Assembly (NCBI GenBank): GCA_035762085.1
Contig: DASTPT010000074.1
Coordinates: forward strand, 1 to 40,989
Source of the DNA: HRBIN12 sp035762085
GTDB lineage: Bacteria > Actinomycetota > UBA4738 > HRBIN12
Length of the DNA: 40,989 bases
Reading direction: 5' to 3'
Shown here in pieces: positions 22,201-30,183 of the stretch. Each line of letters starts with the position of its first letter. Position 1 is the stretch's first letter. The notes beneath the pieces are model-generated. The model was not told the origin of the DNA, did no database searches, and was given only the letters and a program-made list of their open reading frames with translations. The position numbers and the translations under genes were made by a program.

Positions 22201-23243
22201 TATCGGCGCCGCTCGGCCGGCTCGAACCACCAGGGCTCGAAGCCGCGGTCGTGCTCGTCCACCACCGTGCCCGGCGGCACCAGCTCGTCGATCGCGTCGA
22301 GCGTCGCGGCGTCAAGTCGCAGGTCCGCGGCCTCCACCAGGTCCTCGAGCTGCTCCATCGTCCGGGGCCCGATGATCGCCGAGGTCACGGCGGGATGCGC
22401 GAGCACCCAGGCGATCGCCAGTCGGGGCAGGGTCATGCCGGCGTCGCCCGCCAAGCGGACCAACGCCTCGACGATGTCGAGCTTGCGCTGGACCTCCGAC
22501 CGCGACTCGTCGTACAGGACCGCGAGCCACTCCGCTCGCTCGGCGCCGCGCACGGCGCGGGACTCGGGCGAGCGGTCGAAGTGGTCCCGACGGTACCGTC
22601 CCGCGAGCCAGCCTCGGTCCAGGGGACTCCAAACGAGCACGCCCATCCCGTACCGCCGGGCCACGGGCAGCACGTCGTGCTCGATGGAGCGCACGAAGAT
22701 CGAATACGGGGGCTGCTCCGTGCGGAAGCGGGAAAGGCCTCGGCGCTCGGCGGCCCACTGCGCCTCGACGATCTGCCAACCGGGGAACGTCGAGGACCCG
22801 AAGTACCGGATCTTGCCCTGCCGCTGCAGGTCGGTGAGCGCGCCGAGCGTCTCCTCGACGTCCGTCCACGGCTCGGGCCGATGGATCTGGTACAGGTCGA
22901 TGCGGTCGGTGTCCAGGCGCCGCAGGCTGTCCTCGACCTCCCGCATGATCCATACGCGCGAGTTCCCCTGGTCGTTCGGGCCGGGCCCCATGCCCCCGTG
23001 GACCTTCGTCGCGAGGATCACCTCGTCGCGGCGACCCTTCAGGGCCTTGCCGAGGATCTCCTCGGACTCGCCGTTCGCGTAGACGTCGGCGGTGTCCACG
23101 AAGTTGATCCCGGCGTCGAGGGCCGTGTGGATGATGCGCACGCAGTCGTCGACGTCGTCGTTGCCCCACGCGCCGAACATCATCGTGCCCAGACAGTGGG
23201 TGCTGACGTGCAGCCCCGTGCCTCCGAGCGTTCGATACTCCAT
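22200..23243 (-). CDS. Aldo/keto reductase
   Basis: An NADPH-dependent TIM-barrel oxidoreductase of 347 residues. The catalytic tetrad is visible: Asp and Tyr in DTADVYANGESEE, Lys in LATKVHGG, and His in YQIHRPEP. WSPLDRGWLAGRYR and the C-terminal IIGPRTMEQLED are typical of the YdhF/Tas-like branch. The physiological substrate is unknown. The ATG at 23243 has GGAGGA 5 nt upstream. A TAGGCT box at 23307-23312 on the minus strand would give a leader of roughly 60 nt that carries two copies of a 17-nt repeat. Confidence 0.92.
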   Translation of the reverse strand: MEYRTLGGTGLHVSTHCLGTMMFGAWGNDDVDDCVRIIHTALDAGINFVDTADVYANGESEEILGKALKGRRDEVILATKVHGGMGPGPNDQGNSRVWIMREVEDSLRRLDTDRIDLYQIHRPEPWTDVEETLGALTDLQRQGKIRYFGSSTFPGWQIVEAQWAAERRGLSRFRTEQPPYSIFVRSIEHDVLPVARRYGMGVLVWSPLDRGWLAGRYRRDHFDRSPESRAVRGAERAEWLAVLYDESRSEVQRKLDIVEALVRLAGDAGMTLPRLAIAWVLAHPAVTSAIIGPRTMEQLEDLVEAADLRLDAATLDAIDELVPPGTVVDEHDRGFEPWWFEPAERRR

Positions 23244-23261
23244 GGTCGTCCTCCATCGCTC

Positions 23262-23295
23262 TGGTCGATCGCGGCCGCTGGTCGATCCCGGCCGA
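23262..23295. repeat. Two tandem 17-nt repeats in the aldo/keto reductase leader
   Basis: TGGTCGATCGCGGCCGC at 23262-23278 is followed at once by TGGTCGATCCCGGCCGA, a copy with two differences. It lies between the likely -10 box and the start codon of the reductase gene. Confidence 0.6.
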
Positions 23296-23306
23296 CCGCG
23301 CACCCG

Positions 23307-23312
23307 AGCCTA
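23307..23312 (-). promoter_or_regulatory. -10 box for the aldo/keto reductase
   Basis: TAGGCT on the minus strand, about 64 nt before the ATG at 23243. It is the same hexamer as at several leaderless genes, but here it leaves a real leader. Confidence 0.4.
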
Positions 23313-23368
23313 CCGGGCGCGCGGACCCAGGGAGCCCGCCACGCACGGGGTCGCGACGCTCCCGGGTC

Positions 23369-24142
23369 CTACGGCCGAGACGCCCTCCGCACGAACCCGA
23401 GGCCCGGGCCGTGCACCACGCGCACGATCCTGGAGGGCGCGAGCGCGCGGAGGCGGATCGTCCGCTGCGAGTCGTCCGGCGGCACGACCAGGGTGGTCCC
23501 GGGACCGAGCTCCGACCCGTCGTCGGCGCGGGCGACCCCCTCGCGGACGCTGGCCAACCCGCCCTCGCCCGGGCTCAGGGCGATCGCCAGCTCGGCGGCC
23601 TCCTCCAGGCGTGAGTCCGTGAACAGCCGGACGTCGCCGCTCACCCGCAGCGGGGAGCTCGGCCCGACGAGCTCCTTCGTCCGGACGCCGATCGCCTCCT
23701 CGTGCCGCGGCGCGTCCGCGTCGCGCAGGACGCCGAACGCGGTGCGCTCGGGGATCGGGTCCGTCGTGTACACCAGGATGTACGCGCGGGTATCCACGTC
23801 CCCGTGGTTCCATTCGGAGTGGATCATCCCGCCCCGGCCCTCGGTGAACTGCCCGACGTCGCCGGTGTCCATGTGCCCGGTGATCCCGTTCAGCGCGTCG
23901 TCGTGGTCCAGCTGCCCCTGCTCGATGTAGAACAGCCGCTCGTTGTGCCGGTGCGGGTGGTGCCCGATGCCGAGCCCCGCCCGCACGGTCGAGTCGTGCA
24001 CGGTGATCAGCGGGCCCGAGGCCTCGATCCCCACGAACGGTCCGATCGACTCGATCGCCTCGAGCCCCGGCATGCCGAACTCGCGCTCGCCCAGCACCAC
24101 GTGGTCCTCCGGCGCCAGGACGAGGTACGGACGGACGTCCAC
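23369..24142 (-). CDS. Pirin-like bicupin protein
   Basis: A 257-residue double cupin. The first cupin has the pirin metal-site pattern HPHRHNE, with a second His/Glu pair in MIHSEWN, and the GHMDTGDVGQFTEGRGG segment typical of pirins. Some pirins act as quercetin dioxygenases and others as redox sensors or regulators; the role here is unknown. The start is the GTG at 24142, because TACCGT lies 7 nt upstream on the minus strand. Longer starts upstream would lie before that promoter. It is divergent from the ABM-like gene. Confidence 0.85.
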   Translation of the reverse strand: MDVRPYLVLAPEDHVVLGEREFGMPGLEAIESIGPFVGIEASGPLITVHDSTVRAGLGIGHHPHRHNERLFYIEQGQLDHDDALNGITGHMDTGDVGQFTEGRGGMIHSEWNHGDVDTRAYILVYTTDPIPERTAFGVLRDADAPRHEEAIGVRTKELVGPSSPLRVSGDVRLFTDSRLEEAAELAIALSPGEGGLASVREGVARADDGSELGPGTTLVVPPDDSQRTIRLRALAPSRIVRVVHGPGLGFVRRASRP

Positions 24143-24149
24143 GTCGCAC

Positions 24150-24155
24150 ACGGTA
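24150..24155 (-). promoter_or_regulatory. -10 box for the leaderless pirin-like gene
   Basis: TACCGT on the minus strand, 7 nt ahead of the GTG at 24142. Confidence 0.55.
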
Positions 24156-24206
24156 CCCGCGTTCCGTGCTCGACGTCCGCCCTTGCCTGGGCGCGCTCGC
24201 CCCACC

Positions 24207-24212
24207 TACGAT
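24207..24212 (+). promoter_or_regulatory. -10 box for the ABM-like gene
   Basis: TACGAT, 37 nt before the ATG at 24250, leaving a short leader with a GGGAGGG ribosome site. Confidence 0.4.
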
Positions 24213-24249
24213 CGGGCGACACGTGCCGGTCCGAAGGGAGGGCGACCGC

Positions 24250-24645
24250 ATGTCCGAGCACCTCACCGTCGTCGACGTCTCCGACATCCGTCCGAGGAGG
24301 CTGGACGAGCTCCGAGCGTCCGTCGGCGAGCTGGCCCGGTTGGTGGAGGCGAACGAGCCCCGGCCCGCGGCCTACGAGATCTTCTTCGATCCGGACGAGA
24401 CCCGGATGTCGGTGCTGCAGGTCCACCCGGACTCCGCCTCGATGGAGCTGCACATGCGCGTCGCGGCCGACGCGTTCCGCGGCTTCGCCGACCTCCTCAC
24501 GCTCCGGACGGTGGACGTCTACGGGGACCCGAGCGACGAGCTCCTCGGCCAGCTGCGCCGGAAGGTCGAGCTGCTCGGCGACGCCACGATCACGGTGCAC
24601 CGACGCCAGGCCGGGTTCGCTCGCCTCGGACGCCCAGCCGGGTGA
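24250..24645 (+). CDS. Small ABM-like (dimeric alpha/beta barrel) protein, function unknown
   Basis: A soluble protein of 131 residues. The segment AYEIFFDPDETRMSVLQVHPDSASMELHM and the following helix resemble proteins with the antibiotic-biosynthesis-monooxygenase fold, but I see no catalytic motif and do not assign a reaction. GAAGGGAGGG lies ahead of the ATG at 24250. Its last 56 nt overlap the end of the convergent MFS gene. Confidence 0.75.
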   Translation: MSEHLTVVDVSDIRPRRLDELRASVGELARLVEANEPRPAAYEIFFDPDETRMSVLQVHPDSASMELHMRVAADAFRGFADLLTLRTVDVYGDPSDELLGQLRRKVELLGDATITVHRRQAGFARLGRPAG

Positions 24646-25834
24646 CCAACACGAGCGCGAGGCCCGCGGCGGCGACCCCGGCCCCGACGAGGAACGTCCC
24701 GCCCCTGCCCACCGCGGCGGCGACGAAGCCGAGCGTCGCCGGCCCCAGCCCGATCGCGAGGTCGATGAACGCGCTCGTCGTGCCCATCACCGCCCCACGC
24801 TCGTCGGCCGGGACGCCCTCGACCGCGAGCGCGAAGACCGCCGGTGTGAACAGCGCGACGCCGACGCCGAGCAGGACGGTCCCGGCCACGAGCCCGGTGG
24901 GCGACCCCCACAGCCCGATCAGGCCGAGGCCGGACGCGGCCAGCGCCAGCGAGACGCGCGTCGTCACCGCCGCGCCGAACCGGTCGGGGATCCGGGCGCC
25001 GAGGCTCCGGATCGCCACCACGATCCCCCCGAACAGCCCGAGGACGGCGCCCGAGCTGGACATCCCCACGTCCCCGACGTAGAGCGGCACGAACGCGAGG
25101 AACCCACCCATCCCCCAGATCGCCGCGAACAGGACGAGGCCCGGCAGGAGACCGGCCGGGTGGACCATCCGGTGTGGCGCGGGCGCGCCGTGGCTCGGCT
25201 CGGGACGCATCGGCGGGAGCCGCAGGGACAGGCCGACGGCGACCAGCCCGAGGGCGATCGCGACGACCCACGCCGCCGTGAACCCGCCCCACGCCACGAC
25301 CGCCTCGCCGATGAACGGCCCCGCGCCGATCCCGATGTACAGGGACAGCGACGCGAAGCTCATCGCCTCGCCGCGGCGCTCGGGCGGGGCGAGGTCCATG
25401 CTCGCGCTGACGGCGCCGACGAAGAACAGGGCCTCTCCCGCCCCCGTCAGCAGCCGAAGCGCGGCGAGCACGGTCACGGACGTCGCCACGAGGTACCCGA
25501 GGACCGACAGCGCGAACAACGAGGCGCCGACGACCATGAGCGCTCGCCGCCCGCGGCGGTCTGCTGCCCGCCCCGCCCAGGGACGCAGGAAGAACGCCGA
25601 GACGCTGAACGCCCCGATCACGAGGCCGACGGCCACGTTCCCGGCCCCGAGCGGCCCGGTCACGTACCGAGGGAGCGCAGGCAGGAGGACGCCGTCCGCC
25701 GTGAAGTAGGCGAGCTCGGCGATCGCCACCCGGATGAAGACCGGCGTGAGCAGGGTGGGCTCGGTCCTCACCCGCCCGACGGAGGCGGCCGACCGCCCGC
25801 TCCCCTGCCTCCGGATCCCCAGCTCGCGCATCAT
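24590..25834 (-). CDS. Major facilitator superfamily transporter
   Basis: A 414-residue membrane carrier with about 12 helices. RPWAGRAADRRGRRALM is the MFS loop 2-3 motif and PAVFALAVEGVPADERGAVMG its second-half counterpart. The overall pattern resembles drug or metabolite exporters of the YfcJ/AraJ kind, but the substrate cannot be assigned. Two ATG codons lie side by side at the start; GGAGGAG at 25841-25847 serves either. The 3' end overlaps the ABM-like gene by 56 nt in antisense. It is divergent from the HD-GYP gene. Confidence 0.9.
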   Translation of the reverse strand: MMRELGIRRQGSGRSAASVGRVRTEPTLLTPVFIRVAIAELAYFTADGVLLPALPRYVTGPLGAGNVAVGLVIGAFSVSAFFLRPWAGRAADRRGRRALMVVGASLFALSVLGYLVATSVTVLAALRLLTGAGEALFFVGAVSASMDLAPPERRGEAMSFASLSLYIGIGAGPFIGEAVVAWGGFTAAWVVAIALGLVAVGLSLRLPPMRPEPSHGAPAPHRMVHPAGLLPGLVLFAAIWGMGGFLAFVPLYVGDVGMSSSGAVLGLFGGIVVAIRSLGARIPDRFGAAVTTRVSLALAASGLGLIGLWGSPTGLVAGTVLLGVGVALFTPAVFALAVEGVPADERGAVMGTTSAFIDLAIGLGPATLGFVAAAVGRGGTFLVGAGVAAAGLALVLVTRLGVRGERTRPGVGAP

Positions 25835-25978
25835 CTCGGTCTCCTCCCTCGTCCGTGTACGTCGATCCTGCCGGCGGGCGAGGCGCCGAGGCATCGGTAG
25901 GTCTGCCCATCCTGGTTGGCCGGAGGCGCCCGGGCTGTCATCCTGAGCCCGGGAACCCCGGACGGGGAGGATCCGCAG

Positions 25979-27517
25979 GTGACCCAGGACGTTCGACTCG
26001 CCGAGCTGCTGGCGGCCCTGTCCATCACCACCGACCTCGCGATGGGCCAGGAGCCGGAGAAGGCCGTCCGCGCCACGGTCATCGCCGTCGAGATCGCCCG
26101 GAAGCTGGGGCTCGCGGAGGAGGAGGTGCGGGACGTCTTCTTCTCGACGCTCCTCAAGCACCTCGGGTGCACCGCGACCACGCACGAGGAGCTCGGGTTC
26201 TTCGGCCCGGACGCGCACCGATCGCGGCGGGTCGCGGAGCGGACGGACGTCGCGAGCACGCGCGAGAGCGTCGAGCTCCTGCGCATGGTCGGCCGCGGCG
26301 CAGGCCTCGCGCGGCCACGCTACCTGGCCAACGCGATCAGGGCCGGCAAGGAGGCCGAGGCGACGATCGTCCGGGCGGTGTGCGAGGTCGCGGCGCAGAT
26401 GTCGCGACGGCTCGACCTCGGCGACGCCGTCGGGCTCGCGCTCTTCCACAACACCGAGCGGTGGGACGGGAAGGGCGGCCCCGAGGGCCTTCGCGGCGAG
26501 GACATCCCGCTGCCCGCGCGGATCGCCGAGCCGGCGACGCAGGCCATCATCAGCCACCGGCTCGGCGGGGTGGACGAGGCCCTCGCGATGGCCCGGCAAC
26601 GCGCCGGCGGGTGGTTCGACCCCCGTGTCGTCGAGGCGTTCGAGGCCGTCGGACCCGAGGCGCTCGAGCGCCTGGAGGCGGAGGATCCCTGGACGTTGGT
26701 GCTCGCCGCGGAACCCGTCCCCACCCGCACGATCCCGCCCGACCGGCTGGACGCGGTCGCCGAGGCGTTCGCCGACGCGGTCGATCTGGCCACGCCCTTC
26801 ACGATGGGACACTCCTCCGGGGTCGCGGAACTCTCGGCCGCCGCCGCCGAGCGTCTGGCGCTCGACGATCCTCGCGCCGTGCGGCTGGCGGCGCTCCTGC
26901 ACGATCTGGGTCGGACGTCCGTCGGCGCCGCCGTGTGGGAGAAGTCGGGTGCGCTCAACACCTCGGAGTGGGAGCAGGTCCGCCTGCACCCGTACCACAC
27001 GGAACGGATCCTCTCGCGCTCGGTTGCGCTCCGGCCGCTCGCGCGGATCGCCGGGATGCACCACGAGCGCCGCGACGGCTCCGGCTATCACCGCGGCGCG
27101 TCGGCGAAGGAGGTCCCGCCCGCGGCCCGGCTGCTGGCCGCCGCCGATGCGTACCAGGCGATGACGCAGGACCGTCCGTACCGGGCTGCACTCGAGCCGG
27201 CGCGGGCGTCCGAGGCCCTGCTCGGGGAGGCCCGCGAGGGGCGGCTGGATCCCGAGTGCGCCCGCGCCGTGATCGAGGCCGCCGGCCATCGGCCCTCGGG
27301 CACGCGTGAACTGTGGCCGGCCGGCCTGTCCGACCGCGAGGTCGACGTGATCCGGCTGCTCACACGCGGGATGTCGAACCGGGCGATCGCCGACGCGCTC
27401 GTGATCTCGCCCAGGACGGCCGAGCATCACGTGCAGCACATCTACGCGAAGATCCGCGTGTCGACGCGCGCCGGCGCCGCCATGTTCGCGATGGAGCACG
27501 GTCTGCTCCGCGATTGA
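25979..27517 (+). CDS. HD-GYP-type protein with C-terminal LuxR helix-turn-helix
   Basis: A 512-residue regulator. The N-terminal half looks like a degenerate HD-type domain (LLKHLGC, later WDGKGGPEGLRGEDIPL, where GKGGPEGL echoes the HD-GYP signature). The second half is a better HD-GYP domain: His308-Asp309 in LLHDLGR, a HPYHTERIL motif, His361-His362 in HHERRDGSGYHRG, where GYP has become GYH, and AADAYQAMTQDRPYR. From about residue 450 a LuxR-type DNA-binding domain follows (LSDREVDVIRLL, SPRTAEHHVQHIYAKI). HD-GYP enzymes cleave cyclic di-GMP, so this may couple a cyclic nucleotide to transcription; activity is unproven. The GTG at 25979 follows GGGGAGG. Confidence 0.88.
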   Translation: MTQDVRLAELLAALSITTDLAMGQEPEKAVRATVIAVEIARKLGLAEEEVRDVFFSTLLKHLGCTATTHEELGFFGPDAHRSRRVAERTDVASTRESVELLRMVGRGAGLARPRYLANAIRAGKEAEATIVRAVCEVAAQMSRRLDLGDAVGLALFHNTERWDGKGGPEGLRGEDIPLPARIAEPATQAIISHRLGGVDEALAMARQRAGGWFDPRVVEAFEAVGPEALERLEAEDPWTLVLAAEPVPTRTIPPDRLDAVAEAFADAVDLATPFTMGHSSGVAELSAAAAERLALDDPRAVRLAALLHDLGRTSVGAAVWEKSGALNTSEWEQVRLHPYHTERILSRSVALRPLARIAGMHHERRDGSGYHRGASAKEVPPAARLLAAADAYQAMTQDRPYRAALEPARASEALLGEAREGRLDPECARAVIEAAGHRPSGTRELWPAGLSDREVDVIRLLTRGMSNRAIADALVISPRTAEHHVQHIYAKIRVSTRAGAAMFAMEHGLLRD

Positions 27518-27589
27518 GCACGGCAGGTGGCGCCCGCCGTCCCGCCACGCTTGAATGGTCCAGGCGACGGCCGGTGGGAAGGGGGTCCG

Positions 27590-28024
27590 ATGTCCACGAC
27601 GGGGAGTCGCAGGCGGTTCGTCCGCGCCGGGGTCGCGCTCGCTGCGGTCGGCTCGATGCTGGTCCTCGCGGCGCCGGCTCACGGCCACGAGCCGCGAAGC
27701 TTCGACTCGTGCGCGGCGTACCGGCGGCACGGAGGGATCTGCGGGGACAGCGCGAGCTATGTCTACGGTGACCGCGTGTTCCTGCGGGCCAGGGTGGATC
27801 CGCCGCATGGGCGCCTTGATGCGAACGTCCTGTTCCTGCGTCCCGGCGCCGAGCGCTTCCGCCGCGGCGTCACGGTTCCGATCAGCGACACCGGCAGGAT
27901 GCGGTGGTCGTTCCGCTCCCAGCGCGGGGACGCGAACCAAACCGAGCCGTGGTTGTTCCGCTTCCGCATCGCCCACCACGGGCGGAGCGACGTCGCGGAG
28001 GTGTTCATCCTCTTCGGCGAGTAG
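27590..28024 (+). CDS. Secreted protein of unknown function
   Basis: A 144-residue protein with a clear signal peptide (basic RRR start, hydrophobic AGVALAAVGSMLVLAAPAHG, cleavage near residue 32). The mature part is beta-rich and has two Cys in SCAAYRRHGGICGD that may form a disulfide, and reads like an immunoglobulin-like fold (DRVFLRARVDP, NVLFLRPGAERF, WSFRSQRG). I recognise no family. A GGGAAGGGGG ribosome site precedes the ATG at 27590. Confidence 0.72.
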   Translation: MSTTGSRRRFVRAGVALAAVGSMLVLAAPAHGHEPRSFDSCAAYRRHGGICGDSASYVYGDRVFLRARVDPPHGRLDANVLFLRPGAERFRRGVTVPISDTGRMRWSFRSQRGDANQTEPWLFRFRIAHHGRSDVAEVFILFGE

Positions 28025-28033
28025 TCGCCGAGC

Positions 28034-28348
28034 TCAGGCGAGCTTCACCGCGGTGCCCGAGGCGCTGATCATCAGCATGTTCTGACCGACCGTCTCGTAG
28101 TCGATGTCGACCCCGATCACGGCGTCCGCTCCCAGCTCGGCCGCCTGCGTCTCCATCTCGGCGATCGCGTCGCTGACGCCGGAGGCCAGCTCGTTCTCGT
28201 AGGACCTCGACCGGCCACCGAAGATGTTGCGCACGCCGGCCGCCACGTCCTTGAAGGCGTTGACACCGAGGACGCCCTGGGCGGTCACGAGCCCGAGGTA
28301 CTGCTGCACGGCGCGCCCCTCGACCGCGTGCGTGGTCGTCACGATCAT
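28034..28348 (-). CDS. YbjQ/UPF0145 family heavy-metal-binding-domain protein
   Basis: A 104-residue cytosolic protein of the YbjQ family, which assembles into pentamers; its role is unknown despite the heavy-metal-binding name. The signatures are VNAFKDVAAGVRNIFGGRSRSYE and ELGADAVIGVDIDYETV. GGGAGGGGG lies ahead of the ATG at 28348 and a TAGGCT box at 28380-28385 on the minus strand lies about 30 nt upstream. It converges with the secreted protein gene, 9 nt between stops. Confidence 0.92.
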   Translation of the reverse strand: MIVTTTHAVEGRAVQQYLGLVTAQGVLGVNAFKDVAAGVRNIFGGRSRSYENELASGVSDAIAEMETQAAELGADAVIGVDIDYETVGQNMLMISASGTAVKLA

Positions 28349-28379
28349 GGTCCGTCCCCCTCCCGACGCCGACGCGGCA

Positions 28380-28385
28380 AGCCTA
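28380..28385 (-). promoter_or_regulatory. -10 box for the YbjQ-like gene
   Basis: TAGGCT on the minus strand, about 30 nt before the ATG at 28348, which is preceded by a GGGAGGGGG ribosome site. Confidence 0.4.
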
Positions 28386-28455
28386 GCGGGCTGGACGAAG
28401 GGCACGCTCGATCGGCGGGCGTGGTGTTCGCGGCGACGCGACGGGAACGTCTCCG

Positions 28456-28845
28456 TCAGCGGCGTGCGGCCGACGGATCCACCCCGCACGCCCGCCGGCC
28501 GAGCAGGCGTCCGAAACGGCCGCGCCGGGCGGCCACCCACCGGTAGACGCGCTCGGTCGCGGAGGGGAACCGCTCGGCGACGATCGCGACGACCCGGCCG
28601 CCCGGAAGCCGACGAGCCAGCGCCGGCACGGCGGCCCCACCGGACAGCACCCGCCCGCCGTCCTCGACCAAGTGCCACGAGAAGAGCCGGCGCTCCGGCG
28701 GCACCTCGGCCAGCAGGGCGTCGGCCCGTGGGTCCTGGATCGCCAGCGCGCGCAAGTGCCGGCGGCGGTCCCATCGCAGGATCGCCGAGGCCGACCACGC
28801 GCAGAAGCCGCAGTCGGCGTCGTACAGGACGGTGGCGGGCCTCAT
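28456..28845 (-). CDS. Thiol-disulfide oxidoreductase, DCC family (DUF393)
   Basis: A 129-residue thioredoxin-like protein. The family motif is near the N terminus: YDADCGFCAWS, a DxxCxxC redox site. It is followed by the basic RWDRRRHLRALAI segment and a Ser-Gly-Gly-Ala-Ala pattern typical of the family. The partner is unknown. The ATG at 28845 overlaps the stop of the DUF2071 gene (ATGA), so the two are translationally coupled, a pairing that suggests a shared role. Confidence 0.9.
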   Translation of the reverse strand: MRPATVLYDADCGFCAWSASAILRWDRRRHLRALAIQDPRADALLAEVPPERRLFSWHLVEDGGRVLSGGAAVPALARRLPGGRVVAIVAERFPSATERVYRWVAARRGRFGRLLGRRACGVDPSAARR

Positions 28846-29618
28846 CGGGCGCCTCCGGCTTGAGCGGTCGCTGCGTTCCGCCGGAGCCCGCTCGGGAACG
28901 CGACGCGGACGTCCACGCCGGGCGAGGCGTGCACGAGCGGGGCGTCGTCCTGGGTCGGGAGCCCGGCGGCCGGCACCAGCTCGTCGCGCACCGACAGGAC
29001 CTCGGCGCGATGGAGCGGCCACGGCGGGTGCTCGACCTGGAGCCGGAACAGCCCCATCGGACCGAGTCCGAACATTCGGAAGCGCGCGGTCAGGAACAGC
29101 GCGAGCTCGTCCGGCCGGTCGATCGGATCGCCGACCCGGACCGCGACGTCGCTGCGCGCCCCGGCGTTGGGCGCTCGGCGGCGTGACGAATAGGCGATCC
29201 GGCCATCCCGCCGCTCGATCGACATCGCCGACCACGCGTACGGCAGGCCGAGCACCAACCGGGCGGCGACGACCGCCGCCGAACGGGGCACGTCGAGCGA
29301 GAGGAACCACAGGCCGCGCGACCCCGACGCGTCGCGGACGTACGTCCGCACGTTCGTCTCGGGGAACGTCGTGGCCACCGGGACCGCCGGCACGAACGGC
29401 GGCCGCATCGCGATGTGGAACGGGACGAGGCCGATCCAGGCGCTCCCCCCGAACGTGTCGATCTCGAGCGCGGGATCCACGAGCGGCCGCACAACCACCG
29501 GATCGACGCGCCAGTGCAGGAAGGACACGTCCGACCAGCGGTTCAGCATCGCCGCTCGGCGGACCGGCTCCGGCGGCGTCGCGCGCAGCGTCTCGAACAT
29601 CCCCATCGAGTCTGCCAT
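28842..29618 (-). CDS. DUF2071 (YqjF-like) protein
   Basis: A 258-residue protein of the YqjF/DUF2071 family, which has an acetoacetate-decarboxylase-like fold. The signatures are SFLHWRVDPVVVRPLVDP, IGLVPFHIAMRPPFVPAVP, NVRTYVRD and GLWFLSLDVPRSAAV. No enzymatic activity is established for the family. The start is probably the ATG at 29618; a second ATG (MFETLRA) is close by. It is coupled to the DCC gene downstream. Confidence 0.88.
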   Translation of the reverse strand: MADSMGMFETLRATPPEPVRRAAMLNRWSDVSFLHWRVDPVVVRPLVDPALEIDTFGGSAWIGLVPFHIAMRPPFVPAVPVATTFPETNVRTYVRDASGSRGLWFLSLDVPRSAAVVAARLVLGLPYAWSAMSIERRDGRIAYSSRRRAPNAGARSDVAVRVGDPIDRPDELALFLTARFRMFGLGPMGLFRLQVEHPPWPLHRAEVLSVRDELVPAAGLPTQDDAPLVHASPGVDVRVAFPSGLRRNAATAQAGGAR

Positions 29619-29727
29619 CTCACCAACGAACCGGATGGCCGGAGTCCCCCGCGCGTTTCGAGGCCGGCCGACCCGGGGACGTCGCTCGTGTACGGCGGCC
29701 CGTGCGCCGGCCACGGAGGAGGACGAG

Positions 29728-30171
29728 ATGATGTCGAGCTACCGCAAGCTCGCGATCGTGATGGCGATCAACGCGGTCGTCATGTTCCTGCTGACCTACG
29801 CCCTGATCGACTCGCTGGACCACTTCCACGTCAACATCAACCGCATCTACATGGCGCTGATGATGGTCGCGCCGATGGTGATCCTCATGGTCATCGTGAT
29901 GCGCTCGATGTTCGGGAACATGCGATTGAACATCGCTCTGCTGGCCGGCGCGGCGGCCGTCTTCCTCGGCAGCTTCTTCCTCGCCCGGTCCCAGACGCCC
30001 GTCGGGAACGAGCAGTTCCTCCGGTCGATGATCCCCCACCACTCCAGCGCGATCCTGATGTGCGAGCGCTCGTCGATCACCGACCCGCAGATCGTGACCC
30101 TCTGCGAGGAGATCGTCCGCGCGCAGGAGCGTGAGATCGCAGAGATGGAGGCCATCCTCTCCGGGCGGTGA
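29728..30171 (+). CDS. DUF305 family membrane protein
   Basis: A 147-residue protein with three helices (about residues 8-27, 40-58 and 68-86) and a C-terminal extracytoplasmic or cytosolic DUF305 ferritin-like helical region. The family motif is NEQFLRSMIPHHSSAILM, with His104-His105. DUF305 proteins often occur with copper-handling genes, but the copper operon here is 25 kb away. GGAGGA precedes the ATG at 29728. Cys112 and Cys126 may pair. Confidence 0.85.
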   Translation: MMSSYRKLAIVMAINAVVMFLLTYALIDSLDHFHVNINRIYMALMMVAPMVILMVIVMRSMFGNMRLNIALLAGAAAVFLGSFFLARSQTPVGNEQFLRSMIPHHSSAILMCERSSITDPQIVTLCEEIVRAQEREIAEMEAILSGR

Positions 30172-30183
30172 TCTCGGGGTCGG

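Noticed and set aside
19272..23930. A 1552-residue open frame on the plus strand
   Set aside because: It lies opposite the HutH-like, aldolase, reductase and pirin genes, all with intact active sites. The frame has no recognisable domain.
24590..27979. A longer minus-strand frame that would extend the MFS transporter to over 1100 residues
   Set aside because: The upstream part is antisense to the HD-GYP-LuxR gene, and a ribosome site with ATG at 25834 gives a normal-length transporter.
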